A DNA stretch of 23,121 nt from CAZWXH01 sp964637725 (GCA_964637725.1 CAZWXH010000019.1:1-23121), one strand, 5' to 3'; positions 8,522 through 15,593 are shown, numbered from the stretch's first letter. The notes: generated by a model not told the origin, from the letters alone. Translations and numbers: made by a program.

Positions 8522-8524
8522 CTA

Positions 8525-9229
8525 TTACTTTATTCTATTAAATACAAGATTATATTCTTGGCTTAATGTATCATCATAACAAAATCCATCAATATTCAAT
8601 GCTTTTAATTCAGCAAGAGTTTTTATTTCTTTAAGAATCATCTGATTTAACATTTGACCTCTGGCTTTTTTTATTATCATAGCACTTCTTTTTATTTTAT
8701 CATTGGTTGTTTCAATAAAGTCAATGAAATAAAGATGGGGATGATGAATCATGGATGTAAATTCTTTAGAAGCTAAAGAAACAATAAAGTCTTCTTTTTC
8801 AAAGTATTGATAAAGAGGAGTATACCAATATTCATAGAGAGAGACTTGAGACAATTTCATTGTCATATCTAAACGATAAGGAGATATTTCAGTGTTGTAT
8901 TTTAAGACGCCGTAATAGGCAGACATGATGCATAGATGTTGATCTAAGTAATTGATATGTTTTTGATATTCTTTTATATCTAATTGTTGAAAAACAGTTC
9001 CTTGGTATAAAGACAAAGCAGGATATGTATCTTGTTTCTGATGATAATAGTCATAGACTTGTAATGCTTGTTTATATGATATTTTCATAGTTTCACAAAG
9101 ACCTTCATCGTTGTATTTTTGGAGTATTGAATAAAGATATTGATTTTCATTAGGGAAAATCAAAGATGTTTTATTAAAATTATAATCTTTATATTTCATG
9201 GTTTTACTAGGAGCTATAATGATTTTCAT
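8525..9229 (-). CDS. yaaA: YaaA-family (DUF328) peroxide-stress protein
   Basis: 234 aa cytosolic protein. The N-terminus MKIIIAPSKTMKYK and the late basic motif KKARGQMLNQMIL correspond to conserved regions of the YaaA/DUF328 family. In E. coli YaaA lowers intracellular iron availability and limits oxidative damage after hydrogen peroxide; it has also been described as DNA-binding. Length is slightly below the E. coli protein (about 258 aa) with no sign of truncation. The ATG follows a GAGGTG Shine-Dalgarno. It is transcribed away from the 9253-10145 island, and its apparent promoter straddles the left boundary repeat. Confidence 0.85.
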   Translation of the reverse strand: MKIIIAPSKTMKYKDYNFNKTSLIFPNENQYLYSILQKYNDEGLCETMKISYKQALQVYDYYHQKQDTYPALSLYQGTVFQQLDIKEYQKHINYLDQHLCIMSAYYGVLKYNTEISPYRLDMTMKLSQVSLYEYWYTPLYQYFEKEDFIVSLASKEFTSMIHHPHLYFIDFIETTNDKIKRSAMIIKKARGQMLNQMILKEIKTLAELKALNIDGFCYDDTLSQEYNLVFNRIK

Positions 9230-9246
9230 GTGATCACCTCGATATT

Positions 9247-9275
9247 ATTATAACTTCAATTCGTAAAGTAGACAA
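9247..9275 (-). promoter_or_regulatory. yaaA promoter straddling the left inverted repeat
   Basis: Read on the minus strand, TTGTCT (9275-9270) and TATAAT (9252-9247) are separated by exactly 17 bases. The spacer is the core of the 18-bp repeat also found at 10128-10145. If the repeats are ends of an inserted element, this is a hybrid promoter with its -35 inside the element and its -10 in the host flank. Confidence 0.7.
9253..9270 (+). repeat. Left 18-bp inverted repeat of the 9.25-10.15 kb island
   Basis: ACTTCAATTCGTAAAGTA is the exact reverse complement of 10128-10145. A chance 18-bp match within 0.9 kb is very unlikely, even in AT-rich DNA. It may be a terminal inverted repeat of a small mobile element or a duplicated operator, since both copies lie upstream of outward-facing genes. 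Confidence 0.85.
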
Positions 9276-9523
9276 CACTAATTAAAATATATAAAAAGGC
9301 TAGGGGAGCAACCCTTAAACATGAAGTAATTAAAACTATATATTATCTAAAGATATAACATAAGGCAAAAATTTATCATCAAAATAGATTTTAATCTTAT
9401 GTTTACAATTTGAAAAATTACAGACAATAAATTTGTTATAGTCAAAACTATCAATAAAAAATTTTATATCAAGTTATACCAAAATATGCTGAGTTATGCG
9501 GACTTATTACAAGTTATAAAACT

Positions 9524-9557
9524 CTTAAATATGTTGACATTGTGCAACATATTTAAG
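9524..9557. repeat. Perfect 13-bp dyad over the rightward promoter
   Basis: CTTAAATATGTTG (9524-9536) and CAACATATTTAAG (9545-9557) are exact reverse complements around ACATTGTG. The dyad spans the -35 and the whole spacer up to the -10, the classical position for a repressor operator or a spacer-binding activator. Confidence 0.85.
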
Positions 9558-9563
9558 TATAAT
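9534..9563 (+). promoter_or_regulatory. Strong sigma-A promoter for a short rightward RNA
   Basis: Consensus TTGACA (9534-9539) and consensus TATAAT (9558-9563) with an 18-base spacer. No ordinary gene lies downstream; transcription should start near 9570 and meet the hairpin at 9656-9691. Confidence 0.8.
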
Positions 9564-9575
9564 AATGATGTCAAA

Positions 9576-9590
9576 GATGACAACAGTTAA
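9576..9590 (+). repeat. 15-bp direct repeat, copy 1
   Basis: GATGACAACAGTTAA, identical to 9702-9716. It falls in the 5' end of the predicted rightward RNA. Confidence 0.85.
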
Positions 9591-9655
9591 AAAAAGATCA
9601 AATTTTATTTCTATATTAGAAGTTTATGTATTCTTGATTTTAATATGGGAATAAG

Positions 9656-9695
9656 AAAAAGGGAGAGAGTTTCTGAGACTCTTCCCTTTTTGCTT
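9656..9695. terminator. Bidirectional terminator shared by two convergent small transcripts
   Basis: AAAAAGGGAGAGAGT (9656-9670) pairs with ACTCTTCCCTTTTT (9678-9691) with one bulged base. A T-tract follows on the plus strand; on the minus strand CCCTTTTTCTTATT follows. It can end both the rightward RNA and the leftward mini-ORF message, leaving their 3' ends complementary. Confidence 0.85.
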
Positions 9696-9698
9696 TTA

Positions 9699-9716
9699 GA
9701 GGATGACAACAGTTAA
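9699..9716. repeat. Left arm of inverted repeat flanking the mini-ORF; holds direct repeat copy 2
   Basis: GAGGATGACAACAGTTAA on the plus strand matches the minus-strand sequence GAGGATGCCAACAGATAA at 9854-9837 in 16 of 18 positions. The same bases 9702-9716 are the second copy of the 15-bp direct repeat. Confidence 0.8.
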
Positions 9717-9758
9717 TACTCAACCAATAGGCGATCAACCTAGAGGTGCAATCATTTA

Positions 9759-9818
9759 TTAGTCTAAGACTTTTTTAATGATTACAAGAATTATAATAAG
9801 AATAGTTAGATATTCCAT
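9759..9818 (-). CDS. 19-residue hydrophobic peptide, candidate type I toxin
   Basis: The full reading is MEYLTILIIILVIIKKVLD: a short acidic start, an uninterrupted run of Ile/Leu/Val/Thr sufficient to enter a membrane, then a basic Lys-Lys end. Size and pattern resemble membrane-active peptides of type I toxin-antitoxin loci, though I do not recognise a specific family. AAAGGGG lies 10 bases before the ATG (slightly long). The ORF is flanked by complementary UTR arms, a leader mini-ORF ends just before its Shine-Dalgarno, and a convergent RNA shares its terminator. The main counter-hypothesis is a chance ORF in AT-rich DNA. Confidence 0.45.
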   Translation of the reverse strand: MEYLTILIIILVIIKKVLD

Positions 9819-9836
9819 TATATGTATTCCCCTTTC

Positions 9837-9854
9837 TTATCTGTTGGCATCCTC
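9837..9854. repeat. Right arm of inverted repeat flanking the mini-ORF
   Basis: On the minus strand GAGGATGCCAACAGATAA lies in the 5' UTR just before the mini-ORF Shine-Dalgarno. It can pair with the 3' UTR arm 9699-9716 (16 of 18 pairs). Confidence 0.8.
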
Positions 9855-9881
9855 ACTTTCAGGTATTGCCATCAAATTCAA
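9837..9881 (-). CDS. Possible leader peptide of the 19-residue ORF
   Basis: A 14-codon frame starts at TTG (9881), 8 bases after a perfect AGGAGG (9895-9890), and ends in PESEDANR. An in-frame ATG lies at 9872. Its TAA stop (9839-9837) abuts the Shine-Dalgarno of the hydrophobic ORF, and its last codons lie within the 5' arm of the UTR pairing. Ribosomes finishing here would open that arm, a coupling like mok/hok. Translation is unproven. Confidence 0.3.
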   Translation of the reverse strand: MNLMAIPESEDANR

Positions 9882-10127
9882 AACGTCATCCTCCTATTAA
9901 ATTGTTTGTGAATATCACTAGTGTTACGGTTACACCAACGACTCCGTATGTCGCATGGAATACATATCCAAGGACTATTATATACTAATATAAATACAGT
10001 AGATTTTGGAAATTTCTATATAAACTTGTTGTTCCTATTTGATTTCTCACTTATTAGATTATTACAACAAAATTCATGTGATTATAAGATTTATAGACAA
10101 ACTAATTAAGTTTATGGATGATTTTGG

Positions 10128-10145
10128 TACTTTACGAATTGAAGT
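10128..10145 (+). repeat. Right 18-bp inverted repeat of the island
   Basis: TACTTTACGAATTGAAGT, the exact reverse complement of 9253-9270. It is preceded by TTTGGT and followed by ATTTAT at the same offsets as the yaaA -35 and -10, a weak echo of the promoter at the left copy. Confidence 0.85.
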
Positions 10146-10161
10146 ATTTATAAAGTAAAAC

Positions 10162-10190
10162 TTATATTGAGAAAAGAAATATGATATAAT
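10162..10190 (+). promoter_or_regulatory. Promoter of ndpA
   Basis: TTATAT (10162-10167), 17 bases, then an extended -10 TGATATAAT (10182-10190). The expected start near 10197 leaves a leader of only about 12 nt that just includes the Shine-Dalgarno. Confidence 0.6.
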
Positions 10191-10208
10191 CGTGAATGGG
10201 TGAATAAA

Positions 10209-11192
10209 ATGAACAGTATAATTATAAATAAAATATTAATGCATATGTTAGACTTTGAACATCGTAAGATATTTCATTCTACTGCATTTGTAGATTTAAA
10301 TGAAACGACACAGGAGTATTATCATAAAAAGGTTGAAAAGGCTTTAACATCAAGCACTATGAAAGAATTAACAGTAGGTTCTATGCATGAATTCGTGTTA
10401 AGAAGTGATAAGATGTTAGAGAGTGATGAAGAGTTTATTAGACAAGCTTCTGAGATTACTGATAAGTTGTTTACACTTGGGGCAGTGATTGAAGAGATGC
10501 CCAATTGTAATGTTATGTTTGTTGATTGTTTTAAAGATGGTGAAAAATACATAGCTGTTTTAAAGTTAAACTATCGTACGATCCCTATGAGTATTGTTGA
10601 AGATGGAATTGTAAGAATCACAAAGCAACAAGTTTTACCAATGATGGGTTCATCTGTTGAAGAAGCTATTATTGTTAATACTCAGACTAAACAATTATAT
10701 TTAATTGAGAAGAGATACTTAATAGATGGAAAGAGTGATTTTTATTTAAATTCTCAATGGATTAAGGGTGAAGAAAAGTTAACTGATAAACAAAAGATTT
10801 CAACAATGAAAAAAGTCATCAAGAAGTTAGATGATATTTATAATGTAAATGATGGTAAAGCACTTCCTTTAATGAAACAAGAGATTCAAGATAAAGTAGA
10901 AATGAATCTACCTGTAAAACCTTTAGAGATTGTAAAAAAGGTTTTAGAGAAAGATTATCAAGCGCAAGAAGAAAGTGAAGTCATGATGAAGGATTTAGGA
11001 ATTGATGAAGAAGAACAGATTTATAGTATGATGGGTGCTATGGATATGTGTAAACTTGTTTTGGATGATGATATTGTTGTCAATCTACCAGTTGAAGAGT
11101 ATTTATCAGGTAATCATATAGAGAAAAGAAAGCAAGAAGATGGAAGTTATTCTATTATTCTAAAGGATATTAGTGAAGTTATAGTGAAGTAG
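10209..11192 (+). CDS. Nucleoid-associated protein, NdpA/YejK (NA37) family
   Basis: 327 aa soluble protein. Residues 1-20 (INKILMHMLDFEHRKIFHS), the segment FTLGAVIEEMPNCNVMFVDCFKDGEKYIAVLKLNYR split across the first third, and the middle portion around EEAIIVNTQTKQLYLIEKRYL match the general pattern of the 37-kDa nucleoid-associated protein family. In gammaproteobacteria this protein binds the nucleoid; its role in Bacillota is poorly known. I prefer ATG 10209 because GGGTGA precedes it at 5-7 bases; the in-frame GTG at 10200 would overlap that Shine-Dalgarno. A terminator overlaps its stop, so it is monocistronic. Confidence 0.75.
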   Translation: MNSIIINKILMHMLDFEHRKIFHSTAFVDLNETTQEYYHKKVEKALTSSTMKELTVGSMHEFVLRSDKMLESDEEFIRQASEITDKLFTLGAVIEEMPNCNVMFVDCFKDGEKYIAVLKLNYRTIPMSIVEDGIVRITKQQVLPMMGSSVEEAIIVNTQTKQLYLIEKRYLIDGKSDFYLNSQWIKGEEKLTDKQKISTMKKVIKKLDDIYNVNDGKALPLMKQEIQDKVEMNLPVKPLEIVKKVLEKDYQAQEESEVMMKDLGIDEEEQIYSMMGAMDMCKLVLDDDIVVNLPVEEYLSGNHIEKRKQEDGSYSIILKDISEVIVK

Positions 11193-11215
11193 AGTCGAGG
11201 ACTCTACTTTTTTGT
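11187..11215 (+). terminator. ndpA terminator
   Basis: AAGTAGAGTC (11187-11196), a GAG loop and GACTCTACTT (11200-11209) form a perfect 10-bp stem followed by TTTT. The stem includes the ndpA stop codon. Confidence 0.92.
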
Positions 11216-11307
11216 ATTAATTTATATTTTTTATTAATTCAATAGTTAATGCTTTTTTTGAAAGGGTATTGTATAATTAAACTATATATAGAAAGGGGTT
11301 GTAAGAA

Positions 11308-13173
11308 ATGTTAGATAACTTTTTAATTCAACTTTTTCATGAGGGTAACTGTTTAGAGATGTACAAAGTATTTGGTGCCCATTTTGAAAAACTTGATGGC
11401 GAAAAAGGAGTACGTTTCACAGTATATGCTCCAAATGCTAGAAGTGTCCAAATTGTAGGTGATTTCAATGAGTGGAATGGTGAAGAACATTATATGGAAA
11501 GATATAATGATGGAGGTATATTTACTTTATTTATTCCACATATGCAACAGTATGATACATATAAATATCGTATTGAAACACCTAATGGCTCAATCGTCGA
11601 TAGAGCTGACCCCTATGCATTCTTTAGTGAACTTCGTCCAGCGACTGCATCTAAGGTTTATGATATTGATGGGTTTAAGTGGGCAGATAAGAGATGGCTT
11701 AACAAAAGAACAAAGAATTTTGATAAGGTATTAAACATCTATGAAGCAAACATAGGTTCATGGAAGATGAAAAAGGATTTTACTGATGAAGAAGATGGAG
11801 AATTCTATAGTTATGAAGAAATGATTGATGAGATTATTCCTTATGTTGTAGATAATGGATTTTCTCATATAGAACTCATGCCTCTTATTGAATATCCTTT
11901 TGATGGTTCATGGGGTTATCAAGCAACTGGTTATTTTAGTGCGACAAGTCGTTATGGCAATCCAAAACAGTTGATGGCTTTTATTAATGCATGTCATAAG
12001 AATAATATAGGAGTGATTATGGATTTCGTGCCTGCTCACTTTGTTAAAGATGGACATGGATTGTATAAGTTTGATGGTGGTTTTGTGTATGAGTATCCTG
12101 ATATTAATTTAAGATATACAGAATGGGATAGTTGTTATTTTGATTTAGGAAGAGAAGAGGTTCGTAGCTTCTTAATGTCATCTGTTCATTTTTGGGCAGA
12201 ATACTTCCATTGTGATGGAATTCGTTTTGATGCAGTCAGTAACCTGATCTATTGGAAAGGTTCTAAAGAACGAGGCGTTAATGATGGGGCAATTGAATTC
12301 ATGAAACGTATGAATTCTCATATGAATGGATTATTTCCAGGAGTTATGTTGATTGCTGAAGATTCAACAGATTATCCTAATGTTACCAAAGCTCCACATG
12401 CTGGTGGACTTGGCTTTGATTATAAGTGGGATTTAGGGTGGATGAATGATACTCTTGCATATTTTAAAAGAGATCCTATTTATCGTCAAAATCCTGATTT
12501 TCATAATAAATTAACATTCTCAATGATGTATTTTTATAGAGAAAATTATATTTTACCATTATCTCATGATGAAGTGGTTCATAGTAAAGGAACTATTCTT
12601 GATAAGATGTGGGGAAATAATGATCAGAAATTTGCGCAATGTAAGACATTATATCTTTATATGATGACACATCCTGGAAAGAAATTAAACTTTATGGGAA
12701 ATGAATTAGCAGAATATAAAGAATGGGATGAAAAGAAAGCTTTAGGTTGGGTATTATTAGATTATCCTCAACATGATTCTTTCCATAATTATTTTAGTGA
12801 TTTGAATCATTTGGTTTCTAAGCACCCAGCTTTACATGAATATGACTTTTATCCAGAAGGATTTGAATGGTTGGTTGTTGATGATACAGCACAAAGTGTC
12901 TTTGCATATGCAAGATATGCGCCTAATGGTGAAGTACTTATTTGTGTAATGAACTTTATAGGGAATACTCATAATGGGTATCATATTCCAGTTCCAGTAG
13001 AAGGAACTTATAAAGAAATAATAAACACTGATACGGATTGTTATACAGGTGGTAATTATATCAATAAAAAAGCATTACAATCACAGAAAATACACGCTGT
13101 AAACAAAGAAAATTCAATTATGGTTGACATTGCACCGTTTTCGGGTATGATATTTGAATTGAAAAGAAAATAA
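11308..13173 (+). CDS. glgB: 1,4-alpha-glucan branching enzyme GlgB
   Basis: Cytosolic GH13 enzyme that introduces alpha-1,6 branches into glycogen-like glucan. The N-terminal CBM48/early-set domain (about 20-110) includes FTVYAPNARSVQIVGDFNEW. The catalytic barrel has region I DFVPAHFV, region II GIRFDAV with nucleophile Asp308, region III IAED with acid Glu351, and region IV LSHDEVVH with Asp421. WGYQATGYFSATSRYG is typical of branching enzymes. 621 aa is a normal length for the short bacterial form. AAAGGGG lies ahead of the ATG. TATAAT at 11272-11277 is the likely -10 but no good -35 is seen. glgP starts 15 bases downstream, so the two are co-transcribed. Confidence 0.95.
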   Translation: MLDNFLIQLFHEGNCLEMYKVFGAHFEKLDGEKGVRFTVYAPNARSVQIVGDFNEWNGEEHYMERYNDGGIFTLFIPHMQQYDTYKYRIETPNGSIVDRADPYAFFSELRPATASKVYDIDGFKWADKRWLNKRTKNFDKVLNIYEANIGSWKMKKDFTDEEDGEFYSYEEMIDEIIPYVVDNGFSHIELMPLIEYPFDGSWGYQATGYFSATSRYGNPKQLMAFINACHKNNIGVIMDFVPAHFVKDGHGLYKFDGGFVYEYPDINLRYTEWDSCYFDLGREEVRSFLMSSVHFWAEYFHCDGIRFDAVSNLIYWKGSKERGVNDGAIEFMKRMNSHMNGLFPGVMLIAEDSTDYPNVTKAPHAGGLGFDYKWDLGWMNDTLAYFKRDPIYRQNPDFHNKLTFSMMYFYRENYILPLSHDEVVHSKGTILDKMWGNNDQKFAQCKTLYLYMMTHPGKKLNFMGNELAEYKEWDEKKALGWVLLDYPQHDSFHNYFSDLNHLVSKHPALHEYDFYPEGFEWLVVDDTAQSVFAYARYAPNGEVLICVMNFIGNTHNGYHIPVPVEGTYKEIINTDTDCYTGGNYINKKALQSQKIHAVNKENSIMVDIAPFSGMIFELKRK

Positions 13174-13188
13174 GGGGAGATTTTGTTT

Positions 13189-15585
13189 ATGTTTAAGAAT
13201 AAAGAAGAATTTAAGTATGAATTTTCAAGAAGAATTATTGAGTTATATGGGAGAACAGTAGAAGAATCTCATGTGACTGAAAAATTTATGGTTCTTGAAA
13301 CAATGGTAAGAGATTATGCTTCAGTGAATTGGGCAATGACTAAAATGGCAACTCGAACTAATTATCAAAAACAAGTTCATTATTTTTCAATGGAATTTCT
13401 TATTGGAAGATTGTTAGTTAACAATATGATGAATCTAGGTATTTATGATATCGCAAAAGATGGTCTTTTAGATTACAATATTAATATTCACGAATTAGAA
13501 GAATTAGAATCAGATCCTGGTCTAGGTAATGGAGGATTAGGAAGATTAGCTGCTTGTTTTATGGATTCTTTGGCTTCACTTTCATATCCAGCATTTGGTA
13601 ATACAATTCGTTATGAGTATGGATTATTTAAACAAAAAATTGAAAATGGATATCAAGTAGAAGTTCCTGATCAATGGTTAAGACTTGGAAATATGTGGGA
13701 AGTAAGAAAACCAAAACATGCTGTTGATGTTAAATTTTGGGGACATGTTGTTTGGAATGAAGAAACTGGGAAATGGGATCATAAAGATGCCGAATGTGTA
13801 CTAGCGGTTCCTTATGATATGCCTATTGTTGGTAATGATACAACAGTCACAAATACGCTTCGTTTATGGCATGCTGAACCAAGTGATCAAATTCCATCAA
13901 ATAAAGATTTTAGACAATATGCTCAAGAAGTTAGAGATATTTGTCAAACATTATATCCAGATGATTCAACTCTAGCTGGACGTACATTACGTTTAAAACA
14001 ACAATATTTCTTTGTATCTGCTGGAATTAGAGCAATTATTAGAAGTCATTTAAGAGTTTATCCATCATTAGCTAACTTTCATGAAAAGAATGTTATTCAA
14101 TTAAATGATACACATCCTGTTTTAGCAATTCCTGAATTAATGAGAATTCTTATTGATGAGTACGGAATGGAATGGGATGAAGCTTGGCATATTGTTTCTC
14201 ATACATGTGCATATACAAACCATACTATTTTAGCAGAAGCTCTTGAAAAATGGCCAGTCTCAACTATGGAAGCTTTATTACCAAGAATCTATCAAATTAT
14301 TGAAGAAATTAATCGTAGATTTATTGGTTATGTGAAACAAATGAGTGATCATGATGATGATTTATTAAATAGAGTTATGATTATTAAAGATGGTCAAGTT
14401 CATATGGCACACCTTGCGATTGCGGGAAGCTTTAGTGTTAATGGTGTAGCAAGATTGCATAGTCAAATTTTAAAGGAACAAGAAATGAAAGACTTTAATT
14501 TCTTATATCCTCATAAATTCAACAATAAAACAAATGGGATTACACATCGTAGATGGTTAGCTTATTCCAATCCAGAACTTTCATCTTTATTAGATGAAAC
14601 GATTGGTCATGATTGGATGAAGCATCCTGAAGAATTAGAAAAGTTAATGAACTATGTTGATGATTCAATTGTTCAAGGAAAATTCTATAATGTGAAACAA
14701 CAAAGAAAACAAGTTTTAGCAGATTATATTTATAAAAACAATGGTATTCAAATAGATACAAATAGTATCTTTGATATTCAAGTCAAAAGATTACATGCTT
14801 ATAAACGTCAATTATTAAACGTTTTACACATTATTTACTTATATCAAGAAATGAAATCAAATCCAGAGTTTAGAATCTATCCAAGAACATTTATTTTTGG
14901 AGCGAAAGCAGCACCAGCATATTACTTTGCGAAAAAAGTTATTAAGTTAATCACAAGTGTTGCTGATATTGTTAACAATGATCCTGAAACAAAAGATTAC
15001 TTAAAAGTTGTTTTCCTAGAAAACTATGGTGTTACTTTAGCTGAAAAGATTATGCCTGCTGCCGATGTTTCAGAACAAATTTCGACTGCTGGTAAAGAAG
15101 CAAGTGGGACTGGTAATATGAAGTTCATGATGAACGGAGCAGTTACTGTTGGAACACTTGATGGTGCAAATGTAGAAATGGCTGAACAAGTTGGAGATGA
15201 TAACATTGTTATCTTTGGTTTAAAAGATAATGAAGTTAATGAATTAAGAAGACATGGTCAATATAATGCATGGGATTATTATAATAATAATCCACATATT
15301 AAACGTGTTGTAGATTCTTTAGTAGATGGAACTTTCCATGACTCTAGAGAAGAATTTAGAATGATTTTTGATGAATTAATGAATAGAAATGATGAATATT
15401 TCTTATTTGCTGATTTTGAAGCTTATTTAAAAGCACAAGCAGATATTAATTCATATTATAAAGATCGTGCAACATGGTCTAAGATGTGTTTAGTTAATAT
15501 CGCAAAATCTGGATATTTCTCTTCAGATAGAACGATTGAAGATTATGTATCTGATATTTGGAAATTGGAAAGAGTAAAAAGATAG
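13189..15585 (+). CDS. glgP: Glycogen/maltodextrin phosphorylase
   Basis: PLP-dependent GT35 phosphorylase releasing glucose-1-phosphate from alpha-1,4 chains, cytosolic. Motifs: DPGLGNGGLGRLAACFMDS near the N-terminus, NGITHRRWL in the middle, RLHAYKRQLLNVLH, and the PLP site EASGTGNMKFMMNGA with Lys645 forming the Schiff base. LDGANVEM follows. Length 798 aa matches bacterial enzymes. I start at ATG 13189, 9 bases after AGGGGAG; an in-frame TTG at 13183 is too close to that Shine-Dalgarno. It is paired with glgB and followed by a terminator, forming a two-gene unit. Confidence 0.96.
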   Translation: MFKNKEEFKYEFSRRIIELYGRTVEESHVTEKFMVLETMVRDYASVNWAMTKMATRTNYQKQVHYFSMEFLIGRLLVNNMMNLGIYDIAKDGLLDYNINIHELEELESDPGLGNGGLGRLAACFMDSLASLSYPAFGNTIRYEYGLFKQKIENGYQVEVPDQWLRLGNMWEVRKPKHAVDVKFWGHVVWNEETGKWDHKDAECVLAVPYDMPIVGNDTTVTNTLRLWHAEPSDQIPSNKDFRQYAQEVRDICQTLYPDDSTLAGRTLRLKQQYFFVSAGIRAIIRSHLRVYPSLANFHEKNVIQLNDTHPVLAIPELMRILIDEYGMEWDEAWHIVSHTCAYTNHTILAEALEKWPVSTMEALLPRIYQIIEEINRRFIGYVKQMSDHDDDLLNRVMIIKDGQVHMAHLAIAGSFSVNGVARLHSQILKEQEMKDFNFLYPHKFNNKTNGITHRRWLAYSNPELSSLLDETIGHDWMKHPEELEKLMNYVDDSIVQGKFYNVKQQRKQVLADYIYKNNGIQIDTNSIFDIQVKRLHAYKRQLLNVLHIIYLYQEMKSNPEFRIYPRTFIFGAKAAPAYYFAKKVIKLITSVADIVNNDPETKDYLKVVFLENYGVTLAEKIMPAADVSEQISTAGKEASGTGNMKFMMNGAVTVGTLDGANVEMAEQVGDDNIVIFGLKDNEVNELRRHGQYNAWDYYNNNPHIKRVVDSLVDGTFHDSREEFRMIFDELMNRNDEYFLFADFEAYLKAQADINSYYKDRATWSKMCLVNIAKSGYFSSDRTIEDYVSDIWKLERVKR

Positions 15586-15593
15586 ATTAAAGT

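Larger units (their letters stand above)
9570..9695 (+). ncRNA. Candidate small RNA, possible antitoxin of a type I module
   Basis: Predicted transcript of about 125 nt between the consensus promoter and the terminator hairpin; ends are estimated. Its 5' end carries GATGACAACAGTTAA (9576-9590). A second copy in the same orientation at 9702-9716 lies in the 3' UTR of the convergent mini-ORF transcript, so the two RNAs should pair perfectly over 15 nt, and also over the shared terminator. This convergent design resembles RNA II of the par/fst locus. An in-frame reading of 25 codons (9577-9654) exists with no Shine-Dalgarno, so a coding role is possible but less likely. Confidence 0.45.
9253..10145. 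other. Non-genic island bounded by perfect inverted repeats
   Basis: An 893-bp AT-rich segment between the divergent genes yaaA and ndpA, bounded by the 18-bp repeats. It encodes no protein of ordinary size and no recognisable transposase. Visible contents, left to right: about 250 bp with nothing I can support (9271-9520); a promoter with a dyad (9524-9563); a short rightward RNA with a bidirectional hairpin (9570-9695); a convergent minus-strand leader ORF and hydrophobic mini-ORF (9881-9759); and about 250 AT-rich bases (9895-10127) that may hold the mini-ORF promoter. No exact target-site duplication is seen: ATTATA at left, ATTTATA at right. Confidence 0.6.

Noticed and set aside
9240..9256. 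PerR box near the yaaA promoter
   Set aside because: Only one half (TTATAAT) matches and it coincides with the -10; the second half is absent.
9703..9762. 19-codon plus-strand frame starting in the second direct repeat
   Set aside because: It lies after the terminator of the rightward RNA, has no spacing between AGAGG and ATG, and is polar without pattern. The shared start with the other copy comes from the repeat itself.
9699..9854. The mini-ORF inverted repeat as a MITE
   Set aside because: The arms are imperfect, no target duplication is seen, and one arm is also a direct repeat needed for RNA pairing; RNA regulation explains it better.
9898..9984. Hydrophobic minus-strand frame ending VTLVIFTNNLIGG
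   Set aside because: No ATG, GTG or TTG in frame after the upstream stop; possibly a remnant, but not supportable as a gene.
9921..10109. 62-codon plus-strand ORF in the island
   Set aside because: No Shine-Dalgarno, unusual composition for this genome, and it lies antisense to the likely 5' region of the mini-ORF message; judged a chance frame.
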